A DNA stretch of 64,000 nt, from the NCBI GenBank assembly GCA_036274895.1, contig DASUEU010000008.1:124001-188000 (forward strand), read 5' to 3'. The notes below the pieces were generated by a model that had not been told where the DNA came from, did no database searches, and saw only the letters and a list, made by a program, of their open reading frames with translations. How positions within the stretch are numbered: the stretch's first letter is position 1; each line of letters starts with the position of its first letter. Made by a program: the position numbers and the translations under genes. Of this stretch, positions 32,773 to 42,192 are shown one piece after another. Source of the stretch: CALMKX01 sp036274895. Lineage in GTDB: Bacteria; Acidobacteriota; Thermoanaerobaculia; Multivoradales; SZUA-115.

Positions 32773-33621
32773 TCAACGCCGGGGGACGGTGACACGGCCC
32801 GCGACCCGATCGAAGTCGATCGAACCGGAACCGTCGCTGTCCACCCGGAAGTCGCCGCCGACGCCAAAGACCCTGATGCTGCCGGAGCCGTCATCCCGCA
32901 CCAGCACGTTGCCGACCACCCCGGTGACCTCGAGATCCCCAGAACCATCCTCGAGCACGGTGACATCACGTTGGGCCTCGCGGATCGCCAGGTCCCCCGA
33001 GCCGTCCTCGACCTCGACGTCGCCGGCCACACGGGCGATCTCGACCGGCCCCGAGCCGTCCTCCAGGCGCAGCGAGCCACCCACGTCCTCTACGCTGATC
33101 GAGCCCGAGCCGTCGACGATGACCACGTCACCCGCAATGCGGTTGACGATCAGGTCGCCCGAGCCGTCGTCGATGCGCAGAGACGCGAAGCCGGCGACCT
33201 CGGCAACTCCGCTGCCGTCCTCCACGGTCAGCGCGAGGGCGGGCGGTCCCTCGATCGTGAGGTCGAGAGAGCTCGCGCCAAGAGTGAGGCCCTCCGGGAG
33301 GACGGCCCTGACCACCAACTCCTGGCCCACCCGCTCAGTCTCCAAGCGCACGCGGGCGAGCAGGTCGGCGCTCGAGGCGCAAGCGGTGCCCTGGACGTCC
33401 AGATCCCCTTGCCCCTCCACCGCCTGCAGCCGAAGGCCTCCGGCGTGGGCGATCACCCGCAGGCGCTGTGCGCCCTGGGCGTCGAGGCGAGCCGAACGGG
33501 GCTCGGAGACCCGGCAGGGATCGACGGCGCCGAGGCAACCCAGGGCCGAGGCACCGAGCAGCGCAACGACCACGAGGGGGAGCAGGGGGACAGGGGCGCG
33601 AGGAGCGAGGGCTGGCTTCAT
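32773..33621 (-). CDS. Lipoprotein with repetitive GIN-type (DUF2807/DUF4097-like) beta-helix
   Basis: A 282-residue lipoprotein: signal peptide with lipobox ALGC near residue 29, then a putative adhesin domain. From about residue 125 a degenerate repeat of about 20 residues with the signature (E/D)DGSG recurs eight or nine times (VEDGSGVAEV, IDDGSGDLIV, VDGSGSISV, LEDGSGPVEI, VEDGSGDLAI), typical of a right-handed beta-helix of the DUF2807/DUF4097 group. It should lie on the periplasmic or outer surface; function unknown. It ends 133 bases before the small secreted protein gene. Confidence 0.72.
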   Translation of the reverse strand: MKPALAPRAPVPLLPLVVVALLGASALGCLGAVDPCRVSEPRSARLDAQGAQRLRVIAHAGGLRLQAVEGQGDLDVQGTACASSADLLARVRLETERVGQELVVRAVLPEGLTLGASSLDLTIEGPPALALTVEDGSGVAEVAGFASLRIDDGSGDLIVNRIAGDVVIVDGSGSISVEDVGGSLRLEDGSGPVEIARVAGDVEVEDGSGDLAIREAQRDVTVLEDGSGDLEVTGVVGNVLVRDDGSGSIRVFGVGGDFRVDSDGSGSIDFDRVAGRVTVPRR

Positions 33622-33667
33622 GGGAGTGGCCTCCGCCCGGCTCTACGCCGCTTCCCTCGCCCCGGTT

Positions 33668-36391
33668 TCACACCCGGCCCCGAGCGGCGCCGAAGGTGAC
33701 CACCAGCTCGATGCGTCGCCCTTCCCGCTCGACGACCGCCGTCGCCTTCTGACCGGGCTTGGCCTGGCGGAGCACGAAGACGAAGTCGTGGATGCTGGCC
33801 AGAGGATGACCGGCGAGCTCGACCAGCACGTCGCCCCGGCGGATCCCGGCTTCCTCGGCCGGGCTTCCCGGCCGCACTCCGGCCAGGGGCACTCCCGGGC
33901 GCCCGGCCTCGGCCGCCGCATAGTCCGGGATGGTGCCCAGGGAGGCGCCGAAGGAGCGCACGTCCCCCGACGGCGGCGGCGCGGCCACCGCCCGGTAGGT
34001 GAGACTGCCCGGCCGCTCTGCCAGGGTGAGGGCGGTCTGCGCGGCCAGCACCGCCACCTGGGCACCCCCGGCAGCGTTGATCCGCGCGGTGTCGTCCGAG
34101 GGCCGGTGGTAGTCATCGTGGACGCCGGTGAAGAAGTGCAGCACCGGCACTCCTGCGGTGTAGAACGACATCTGGTCCGACGGGCCGTAGCCGTCGCCCC
34201 CGAGCTGGCACTCGATCCGGGCCCGCTCGCACAGAGGCGGTAGCAGGACCTTCCACTCCTCCGCCGACTCTCCCCCCAGCACCGCCAAGCGGTTCCCCGA
34301 GAGCCGCCCGACCATGTCCATGTTGATCATCGCCACCAGCTTGGTCGGTTCCAGGCCGCCCGGGGGGTTGCGCACCAGGTGCGCCGAGCCCAGCAGACCC
34401 CGTTCCTCGCCACCGAAGGCCACGAACCACACGTCGCGCTGGAGCTGGCCGCGAGCGGCGACTACCTGCCGCGCCGCCTCGAGCAGGGCCGCGACCCCGG
34501 AGGCGTTGTCGTCGGCGCCGTTGTGCGGCGCGTGCTCGTCCGGGGCGAGGGAGCCATGGGGGCCGAAGCCCAGGTGGTCGTAGTGAGCGCCGATCAACAC
34601 CGCACCGGGGAGGCGCCCGGCCGCTCCCGCCCGGACCACGCCGATGACGTTGTCCACCGGCGCGGTCTTCTTCGCAAGCTGCACCGCCAGGCGAGCCCGC
34701 TTGCCGCCGGCGAACAGGGCAGCCCCCACCTCGCGCTTCAGGGCCACCACCGGGATGCCCGCCTCGCCACCGCTCTCGACGTCGAGCCGGGGCAGGGCCG
34801 CCTCCTCCGGGGGCTTCTCGCCGGCGGGAAGGTCGACCACGATCAGCCCGACGGCACCGCGCTCGCGGGCCGTGAAGGCCTTGAAGCGCAGATCCGAGGC
34901 CCGCCGCTCAACCTGGGTGTCGGCGAAAGGGCCGCCCTCGGGGACAAAGCGCCGGACTGCGACGACCTTGCCCTTGACGTCGAGACCGGCGTAGTCGTCG
35001 ATACCTTGCTCGGGCAGCACAATGCCCCAACCCGCCGCCACCACCTCGGCCTCGACGGTGCCGCTCGACGAAAAGGACGCCGGCACCCAGGCGTCGGCGG
35101 GCAGAGGCAATCCGTCGAGGGCCACCGCCGAGCCGGCGCCCAGCTCGACGGCATGGGGCACGGGAAACGCTTGGCGGAAGCCGCCCTGCTCGCCCGCCGG
35201 CTCCAGGCCCAGCTCGCGGAAGCGGTCGGCGAGCCAGAGCGCGGCGGCCGCCAGCCCGCCGGTGGCGACGCCCCGGCCCTCCCGAGCGTCGTCCGCCAGC
35301 CAGGCCACCGACCGCTGGTAGCGATCCGCGGCTCTCTCCTCCGCTGCCGGTGGACCGTCCAGCCAGCGCGCGAGGAAGAGGTTGGTCTCCCCCGGCTTGG
35401 CGGCATTGCGGTTGGAGGCGAAGACCAGCGAACGGCCGTCCGGCGAGAACATCGGGAAGCCGTCGAAGTCGGCGCTGTAGGTGATGCGCTCGAGGTCGGT
35501 GCCATCGGCGTCGACGGCCCAGAGGTCGAACTCGCGTCCCCGTGGGTCCCCATAGTTGCTCGAGAAGATGATCCGCTTGCCGTCGGGGAAGAAGAAAGGC
35601 GCGAAGGAGGCGGCGTCCAGATAGGTCACCTGGCGGGCGTGGGTGCCGTCCGCCTCGGCCACCCAGAGCTCGAGCTTGGACGGCCTCACCAGGTCCAGCG
35701 CCAGGAGCCGCTGGAAGTCCTCCTGCTCGGCCCCGGGCTTCGGCCGCGAGGCTCGCCAGACGATCTGCGAGCAGTCCGGCGAGAAGAAGGCGCCGCCGTC
35801 GTAGCCGACCGCCTCGGTCAGCCGCCTGACGTTCTTGCCGTCAGCGTCCATGCGGTAGAGCTCGATGTCGCCGTCTCGGGTGGAGGTGAAGACGATCGCG
35901 CCGTCCTTGGGGCAGACCGTCGCCTCGGCGTCGTAGGCCTCGTTCTCGGTGAGCCGGACGAGGTCGCTGCCGTCCTTGGCAGCGGTGAAGATCTCGAAGC
36001 TGGAATAGAGAGCCCAGACGTAGCCCTGGGAGCGGTCTGGGGGGGCTGGACAGCTCTCCCCTGCCAGATGCGTGGAGGCATAGAGGATGCGGTCGCCCGC
36101 CGGGTAGGAGAAATAGGCACAGGTGGTGCGGCCCTTGCCCGTCGAGACCAGCTGCGGCGGCTGGCCGGAGCCCGGCGCGAGGCGGAAGATCTGGTCGCAC
36201 TGGGCGGTGGGAGCAGTCGCCTGGAAGATCAGCTCACGGCCGTCGGGCGACCAATAGGCCTCGGCGTTCTCGCCGCCGAAGGTCAGCTGGACTAAGTCCG
36301 CGAGGTGCGTCTCGCGGGGATCGAGACTCGGCTCGCCGCCCAGGCCGAGCAGGAGCACTGCCGCAGGGGCCGCCATCCAATGCGCTTTCAT
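33668..36391 (-). CDS. TolB-propeller / M28 aminopeptidase / PDZ protein
   Basis: A 907-residue exported protein. After a short signal peptide (MAAPAAVLLLGLGG) come about six PD40/TolB-like propeller blades (AYWSPDGRELIF, MFSPDGRSLVFAS; residues 30-340), a linker plus PA-like domain (370-570), an M28 zinc peptidase (575-790; metal ligands in GAHYDHLG, GADDNASG, GGEERGLLG and NMDMVGR), and a C-terminal PDZ domain (820-905; GVRPGSPAEEAGIRRGDV). This architecture is a periplasmic or secreted aminopeptidase with substrate-binding modules. ATG 36391 is preceded by GGGAGGG; an ATG six codons upstream is possible. Confidence 0.85.
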   Translation of the reverse strand: MKAHWMAAPAAVLLLGLGGEPSLDPRETHLADLVQLTFGGENAEAYWSPDGRELIFQATAPTAQCDQIFRLAPGSGQPPQLVSTGKGRTTCAYFSYPAGDRILYASTHLAGESCPAPPDRSQGYVWALYSSFEIFTAAKDGSDLVRLTENEAYDAEATVCPKDGAIVFTSTRDGDIELYRMDADGKNVRRLTEAVGYDGGAFFSPDCSQIVWRASRPKPGAEQEDFQRLLALDLVRPSKLELWVAEADGTHARQVTYLDAASFAPFFFPDGKRIIFSSNYGDPRGREFDLWAVDADGTDLERITYSADFDGFPMFSPDGRSLVFASNRNAAKPGETNLFLARWLDGPPAAEERAADRYQRSVAWLADDAREGRGVATGGLAAAALWLADRFRELGLEPAGEQGGFRQAFPVPHAVELGAGSAVALDGLPLPADAWVPASFSSSGTVEAEVVAAGWGIVLPEQGIDDYAGLDVKGKVVAVRRFVPEGGPFADTQVERRASDLRFKAFTARERGAVGLIVVDLPAGEKPPEEAALPRLDVESGGEAGIPVVALKREVGAALFAGGKRARLAVQLAKKTAPVDNVIGVVRAGAAGRLPGAVLIGAHYDHLGFGPHGSLAPDEHAPHNGADDNASGVAALLEAARQVVAARGQLQRDVWFVAFGGEERGLLGSAHLVRNPPGGLEPTKLVAMINMDMVGRLSGNRLAVLGGESAEEWKVLLPPLCERARIECQLGGDGYGPSDQMSFYTAGVPVLHFFTGVHDDYHRPSDDTARINAAGGAQVAVLAAQTALTLAERPGSLTYRAVAAPPPSGDVRSFGASLGTIPDYAAAEAGRPGVPLAGVRPGSPAEEAGIRRGDVLVELAGHPLASIHDFVFVLRQAKPGQKATAVVEREGRRIELVVTFGAARGRV

Positions 36392-36513
36392 GTCATCCCT
36401 CCCAGGCAACCGGCCGCTGGCGGAAAGGAGGCGATAGGATCGCCCGCGAGCCGGACGGGCGCTAGTTTGGCGACCGTGCCGGAGCCTGTCAACGCCGCAC
36501 GCCCGGAGATCCC

Positions 36514-37676
36514 ATGCGCCGCTCCTGGATTCGTTTGCTGGTCGTTCTCGCCCTGCTGGTCATCGCCTTCGTCACCTTGCCGAGGCTGCGCCGCCCCGAG
36601 CGACTGCCGGTGACGGTGGTCGAGGCGGCGAAGGGAACGGTGGCCGAGACGGTGAGCAACTCCCGAGCCGGCACCGTCAAGGCCCGTCGCCGAGCCAAGA
36701 TGTCTCCCGAGATCGGCGGCCGGGTGGTGGCCATCCCTTTCCGCGAGGGCGACCGTGTGCGCGCCGGAGAGATCATGCTGCGCCTCGAGGACGATCAGTA
36801 CCGGGTGCGCGTGCGTCTCGCCGAGGAGGACCAGCGCACCGCCGAGGCCGAGCGGCAGCGGGCCTGCCTGGCTGCTGAGAGGGCCGAGCGGGAACGCGAG
36901 CGGCTGTCCCGCCTCACCCGTGAGGGAATCGTCTCCACGGACGCCCTCGACGCCGCCGCCAGCCAGGCCGAAACCCTGCTCGCCGGCTGCCGAGCCTCCC
37001 AGGCCGCAGCCGATCGGGCCCGGGCGGCAGTCGAGGTGGCACGGGTCGACCTCGGCAAGACCGTGCTGTCCGCCCCCTTCGATGGCGTCGTGGCCGAGCT
37101 CTCGATCGAGCTGGGCGAGTGGACCACGCCTTCCCCTCCGGCCATGCCGGTACCGCCCGTGATCGACCTGATCGACCCCGGCTCGATCTATGTCAGTGCC
37201 CCCATGGACGAGGTCGACTCGGCCCGCATCCAGCCCGGGCAGCGCGTCAAGGTGACGGTGGACTCCTTCCGCGACCGAGTGTTCCCCGGCCGAGTGTTGC
37301 GGGTCGCCGCCTTCGTCACCGATGTGCAGGAGCAGAACCGCACCATGGAGATCGAGGTCGAACTGGACGACGCGACCCTCGGCACCAGCCTCCTGCCGGG
37401 CACCTCCTCGGATGTCGAGGTGATCCTCGAAGAACGACCCGATGTGCTGCGCATCCCCACCTCGGCGATCCTCACCGGCAAGAAGGTGCTGGTGGTCGAG
37501 GGTGAGGTCCTGGTCGAGCGCTCGATCGCGCCCGGCCTGTCGAACTGGGACTTCACCGAGGTGACCAGCGGTCTCGCCGCCGGCGATCGGGTGGTCACCT
37601 CGCTCGACCGGCCCGAGGTCAAGGCGGGTGCGCTGGTGCGTGTCGAGGGCAACGGGCCGCAGCCCGGAGGGCAGCG

Positions 37677-37680
<4 letters not shown>
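36514..37680 (+). CDS. Efflux periplasmic adaptor (MacA/HlyD family)
   Basis: A 388-residue membrane-fusion protein: one N-terminal transmembrane helix (RLLVVLALLVIAF), a lipoyl/beta-hybrid half starting SPEIGGRVVAIPFREGD, a coiled-coil hairpin (about 105-175, rich in EAERQRACLAAERAERERE), the second lipoyl half (DLGKTVLSAPFDGVV) and beta-barrel plus membrane-proximal domains. It should bridge the ABC permeases to an outer-membrane exit duct; no TolC gene is nearby. GGAGA precedes the ATG. Its stop overlaps the start of the ATPase gene (GTGA). Confidence 0.87.
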
Positions 37681-38416
<736 letters not shown>

Positions 38417-38420
<4 letters not shown>

Positions 38421-39619
38421 GGCCCCTGGACCTCTTCCGCTTCTCGGGCCGGGCGGTGAGCGGCCACCGGCTGCGCAGCGCCTTGTCCCTGCTCGGAGTC
38501 GCCATCGGGGTGGCGGCGGTGATCGTGCTCACGGCCCTCGGCGAGGGAGCCCGTCGCTACGTCGTCGACGAGTTCGCCAGCCTGGGCACCAACCTGCTCG
38601 CCATCCTGCCCGGTCGTACCGAGACCACGGGCGCCATGCCGGGAGTGGTGGGAGTGCCCAACGATCTCACCCTGGACGACGCCCGGGCCATCGCCACTCG
38701 GGTGCGCCTGGCGCGCAACGTGGCCCCCGTTTCGATCGCCACCGAGACCGTCGCCCGCGGCGAGCTGTCCCGGCAGGTGGCGGTGATCGGCACGGCAGCC
38801 GGGTACCGGGAGGTGATCGACTTCCCGGTGGCCCGCGGCCAGTTCCTCCCCGAGGGTGACTTCGACCGCGGCGCCCCCGTCGTGGTGCTCGGCTACAACG
38901 TGGCCAAAGAGCTGTTTGGCTCCGAGGACCCGATCGGCCAGGTGGTGCGCATCGGCGCCTGGCGGATGCGAGTGATCGGGGTCAACCAGCAGGTCGGGAC
39001 CAAGGCAGGGGCCAACCTCGACGAGGTGGTCTTCGTACCGGTGGCCACCGCCCTGTCGATGTTCAACCGCACCTCCCTCTTCCGCATCCTGGTCCGGACC
39101 CACACCCACGCCGACATCGAGACCGCCCGGGCTCAGGTGCGGGAGATCCTGATCGAGAGGCACGGCGAGGAGGACTTCTCCTCCCTGACCGAGGAGGCCC
39201 TGGCTTCTACGTTCTCCTCGATCCTGACCGCCCTCACCCTGGTGCTGGCGGCCATTGCTGCCATCTCGCTGTCCGTGGCCGGGCTGGGGATCATGAACGT
39301 GATGCTGGTCTCGGTGTCGGAGCGCACCTCCGAGGTAGGCCTGATGCGGGCGGTGGGCGTTTCCCGTCGCCAGGTCGCCGTGGTCTTCCTGCTCGAGGCC
39401 GTTCTGCTCTCGGGGCTCGGTGGCCTGGTCGGACTTGGCACCGGCTACCTGGTGGTTCGTCTGTTGGTGAGCCTGTATCCGGCACTGCCCGCCAGTCCCC
39501 CCGTCTGGGCGGTGGTGGCGGCGGTGGTGGTGTCGCTCGCGGTGGGCGCCTTCTTCGGCTGGCTGCCGGCTCGACGCGCCGCTCGCCTCGACCCGGTGCT
39601 CGCCCTCGGGAGGAGGTAG
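38417..39619 (+). CDS. FtsX-like ABC permease 1
   Basis: A 400-residue MacB-type permease: transmembrane helix 1 (ALSLLGVAIGVAAVIVLTAL), a large periplasmic MacB_PCD domain (about 50-260), then three helices of the FtsX domain (about 280-390; VAGLGIMNVMLVSVSERTSE). TTG 38417 is supported by AAGGAGG nine bases upstream and by the 4-base overlap with the ATPase stop. With the neighbouring permease it would form a heterodimer. Confidence 0.85.
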
Positions 39620-40819
39620 ATGATGACCGACCTCTTCCGCCTGGCGGCGAGCGCCCTGGCAGCCAACCGGCTGCGCTCCGTGCTGTCGATGCTCGGCATC
39701 ACCATCGGCATCACCTCGGTGGTGCTGCTGACCTCGATCGGCGAGGGAACCCGCCGCTACATGGTCGGCCAGTTCACTCAGTTCGGCACCAACCTGATGG
39801 CGATCAACCCCGGCAAGTCGAAGACCGTCGGGCTTCCCGGGGCCCTGGGCGGAACCACCCATCCGCTCACCCTCGACGACGCCGAGGCGCTGGGACGGGT
39901 GAGCGGAGTGGACGCCTGGGTGCCGGTGGCCTGGGGCACGGCGCGGGTGGAGGCCGGCAACCGCGGCCGCAGCGTCGTGGTCTATGGGGTCACCCCGGCG
40001 GTGCCGCGGGTCTGGAAGTGGCACTTGCGGCAGGGTTCCTTCTGGCCGGAGGGGGACCCGCGCCAAGCGCCTCCCGCCGCCGTCCTCGGCCCCTCGCTCA
40101 AGCGCGAGCTGTTCGGCGACGAGCCGGCCCTCGGCCGCTTCGTCCGCATCGGTGACAGCCGCTTTCGGGTCACCGGCATCATGGAGCCGAAGGGGCGCAT
40201 GCTCGGCTTCGATCTCGATGACACCGTCTTCATCCCGGTGGCCCGTACCATGCGCCTGTTCAACCTGGCGGAGCTGACCGAGATCGACCTCCTCTACGCC
40301 AACGCCCAGATCGCCTCCGAGGTCAAGCGAGCGGCGACCGAGGTGCTGACCAGACGCCACGACGACCAGGAGGACTTCACCATCACCACCCAGGACGCCA
40401 TGCTCGAGGTCTTCGGCAACGTCATGGACATCGTCACCCTGGCGGTGGGGGCGATCGGCGGCATCTCCCTGCTGGTGGGAGCCGTGGGCATCCTGACCAT
40501 GATGTGGATCGCCGTCGGCGAGCGGACCGAGGAGATCGGCGTGCTCCGCTCCCTGGGGGCAACCCGCCGGCAAGTGCTGACCGTGTTCTTGAGCGAGGCC
40601 GCCCTGCTCTCCACTCTCGGCGGGTTCGCCGGCCTCGTCCTCGGGCTCGCCCTCTGCTGGGTGCTGCGACTCCTGGTGCCCGGCCTGCCGGTGGCCACGC
40701 CGCCGGAGTTCGTGGTCGCTGCGCTCGCCACCAGCCTGCTCACCGGCATCGCCTCGGGGGCCCTGCCGGCCCGCCGTGCCGCCAGCCTCGACCCCATCGA
40801 GGCTCTGCGCGCGGAGTAG
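39620..40819 (+). CDS. FtsX-like ABC permease 2
   Basis: A 399-residue permease paralogous to the one before it (shared NRLRSVLSMLGITIG start, AVGERTEEIGVLRSLGATRR loop and ARRAASLDPIEALR end). It begins immediately after the upstream stop with GGAGG in front. The periplasmic domain differs enough that the two permeases probably form a heterodimeric MacB-like pump with one ATPase and one adaptor. Substrate (lipid, lipopeptide, drug or peptide) is unknown. Confidence 0.86.
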   Translation: MMTDLFRLAASALAANRLRSVLSMLGITIGITSVVLLTSIGEGTRRYMVGQFTQFGTNLMAINPGKSKTVGLPGALGGTTHPLTLDDAEALGRVSGVDAWVPVAWGTARVEAGNRGRSVVVYGVTPAVPRVWKWHLRQGSFWPEGDPRQAPPAAVLGPSLKRELFGDEPALGRFVRIGDSRFRVTGIMEPKGRMLGFDLDDTVFIPVARTMRLFNLAELTEIDLLYANAQIASEVKRAATEVLTRRHDDQEDFTITTQDAMLEVFGNVMDIVTLAVGAIGGISLLVGAVGILTMMWIAVGERTEEIGVLRSLGATRRQVLTVFLSEAALLSTLGGFAGLVLGLALCWVLRLLVPGLPVATPPEFVVAALATSLLTGIASGALPARRAASLDPIEALRAE

Positions 40820-40834
40820 CCGGGCGGGCCAGCG

Positions 40835-41623
40835 TCACTCGGCGGCGGCCGAGCGCTCCTCGGACTTGCGCTTGCGCCAGCCCACCATGGCGGCGGCGGC
40901 CACGCCCAGCAGGTAGAGCAGGATGGTCGGCAAGGCGAAGATCATCAGGTTGAGCACGTCCGGCGTGGGGGTCACGATCGCTGCCAGGATGAAGATGATC
41001 AACACCGCCCAGCGGAAGTTGCGGATCAAGAAGCGGGGCGTCACCACCCCCATTTGGGCGAGGGCGAAGATCACCAGCGGCAGCTCGAACATCAGACCGA
41101 GGCCACCGATGACCATCATCTCGAAGTGGAGATAGCGGTCCACCGAGATCACCGGCTCGAAACGTTGGCCGATGCCGAGCAGAAACTCGATGGCGAAGGG
41201 GCTGGCCACGAAGTAGCCGAAGAGACCGCCGGAGACGAAGAACAAGGTCCCGGCCAGGACGAAGACCAGGGCCCAGCCCTTCTCCTTGCGGTAGAGGGCG
41301 GGAGCGATGAAGCACCAGAGCTGGTAGAGCAGGAAGGGGGCCGCCGCGAAGAGGGCGGCCAGCAGCGCGACCTTGAAGTAGAGGACGAAAGCGTCGGGCA
41401 CGCCGAAGATCGCCAGCTTCTTGCCCTCGGGCAGGTGCTTCTTGATCGGCGCCTCGAGCAAGTCGAAGATCGGGTCGACGTAGACCCAGCAAGCGCCCAG
41501 GGCGACGGCTACCCCGATGAAGCTGAACAGCAGGCGGCGGCGCAGCTCCTCGAGATGCTCGAGGAGGGACATACGCGGCAGTTCTTCGTCCGCGTCGAGG
41601 CCGGGGGCCGGGCGGTGAGCCAT
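40835..41623 (-). CDS. tatC: Twin-arginine translocase subunit TatC
   Basis: A 262-residue polytopic protein with six transmembrane segments, the receptor of the Tat pathway that exports folded proteins. Diagnostic features are the N-terminal MSLLEHLEELRRRLL and the conserved periplasmic FXXE-type region before helix 4. A 17-residue acidic N-terminal extension precedes it. It lies 15 bases downstream of tatA on the same strand. Confidence 0.95.
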   Translation of the reverse strand: MAHRPAPGLDADEELPRMSLLEHLEELRRRLLFSFIGVAVALGACWVYVDPIFDLLEAPIKKHLPEGKKLAIFGVPDAFVLYFKVALLAALFAAAPFLLYQLWCFIAPALYRKEKGWALVFVLAGTLFFVSGGLFGYFVASPFAIEFLLGIGQRFEPVISVDRYLHFEMMVIGGLGLMFELPLVIFALAQMGVVTPRFLIRNFRWAVLIIFILAAIVTPTPDVLNLMIFALPTILLYLLGVAAAAMVGWRKRKSEERSAAAE

Positions 41624-41638
41624 GGAGGGATCGACGTT

Positions 41639-42115
41639 CTAGGACGGCGACTCGGCTTTGCTGGTTGCCTTCCGGGTCCTCGGCGCCCTCGGCCGCCGCG
41701 CAGCCTTGCCGGGTCCAGTCGCTTCGGGGGCTGCCGATGTGGCTGAAACCCCACCCTCGCTCGCTGCCGACGCGGTCTCGGGGGGCGATTGCGCAGAGGC
41801 CTCGTCGAGCTCTGCGTGCTCCGGCGAGTGGCTGGGCGGGGGTGCCACTTCGAGCCGGGTCGATCGGGGAGCGCGCGCCTCGACGCCGGCAGGCGCCGGC
41901 AAGGCCGCGGCGGCCATCCGCTGGCGGGCTCTCTCCTGTGACTCTTCGAGGGCGATCTCGGCGTTGAACGTCCTCTTGAGGTCGTCGCTCGCCCGCTTGA
42001 ACTCCCCGAACGCCTTGCCGATCGACCGCCCGATCTCGGGAAGCCGCCGGGGCCCGAAGAGCAGGAGCGCCAGCGCCGCAATCAGGAGCATCTCTGGTAA
42101 GCCGATCGGACCCAT
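41639..42115 (-). CDS. tatA: Tat translocase TatA/TatB-family subunit
   Basis: A 158-residue subunit: N-terminal transmembrane helix with the Glu-containing GLPEMLLIAALALLLFGP, hinge FGPRRLPEIGR and an amphipathic helix (SIGKAFGEFKRASDDLKRTF), followed by a long low-complexity Ala/Pro/Ser tail ending in basic residues. The FGP-hinge plus RRLPEIGRSIGK is TatA-like, but the length is TatB-like. No second TatA/B gene is present, so this may be a bifunctional TatA in a minimal TatAC system. Confidence 0.88.
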   Translation of the reverse strand: MGPIGLPEMLLIAALALLLFGPRRLPEIGRSIGKAFGEFKRASDDLKRTFNAEIALEESQERARQRMAAAALPAPAGVEARAPRSTRLEVAPPPSHSPEHAELDEASAQSPPETASAASEGGVSATSAAPEATGPGKAARRPRAPRTRKATSKAESPS

Positions 42116-42178
42116 TTGATTCGTCTCTCTCGCTGGGCATCTTCCCGTCCCGGACGGCGGGATGTCAAGGCAGGATGC

Positions 42179-42184
42179 TAGACT
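42179..42184 (+). promoter_or_regulatory. Candidate extended -10 of a leaderless promoter
   Basis: TAGACT, preceded by TGC (extended -10), ends 8 bases before ATG 42193. An upstream in-frame ATG at 42175 would place the start inside the promoter. Confidence 0.42.
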
Positions 42185-42192
42185 TCAGAGCG

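Noticed and set aside
32773..33250. Regular short repeats resembling a CRISPR array
   Set aside because: They are in-frame codons of the DGSG protein repeat in a lipoprotein gene; units are unequal and coding, with no spacers or cas genes.
34379..36295. 638-residue open frame on the plus strand
   Set aside because: Antisense to the M28 peptidase gene, low-complexity translation, no ribosome-binding site.
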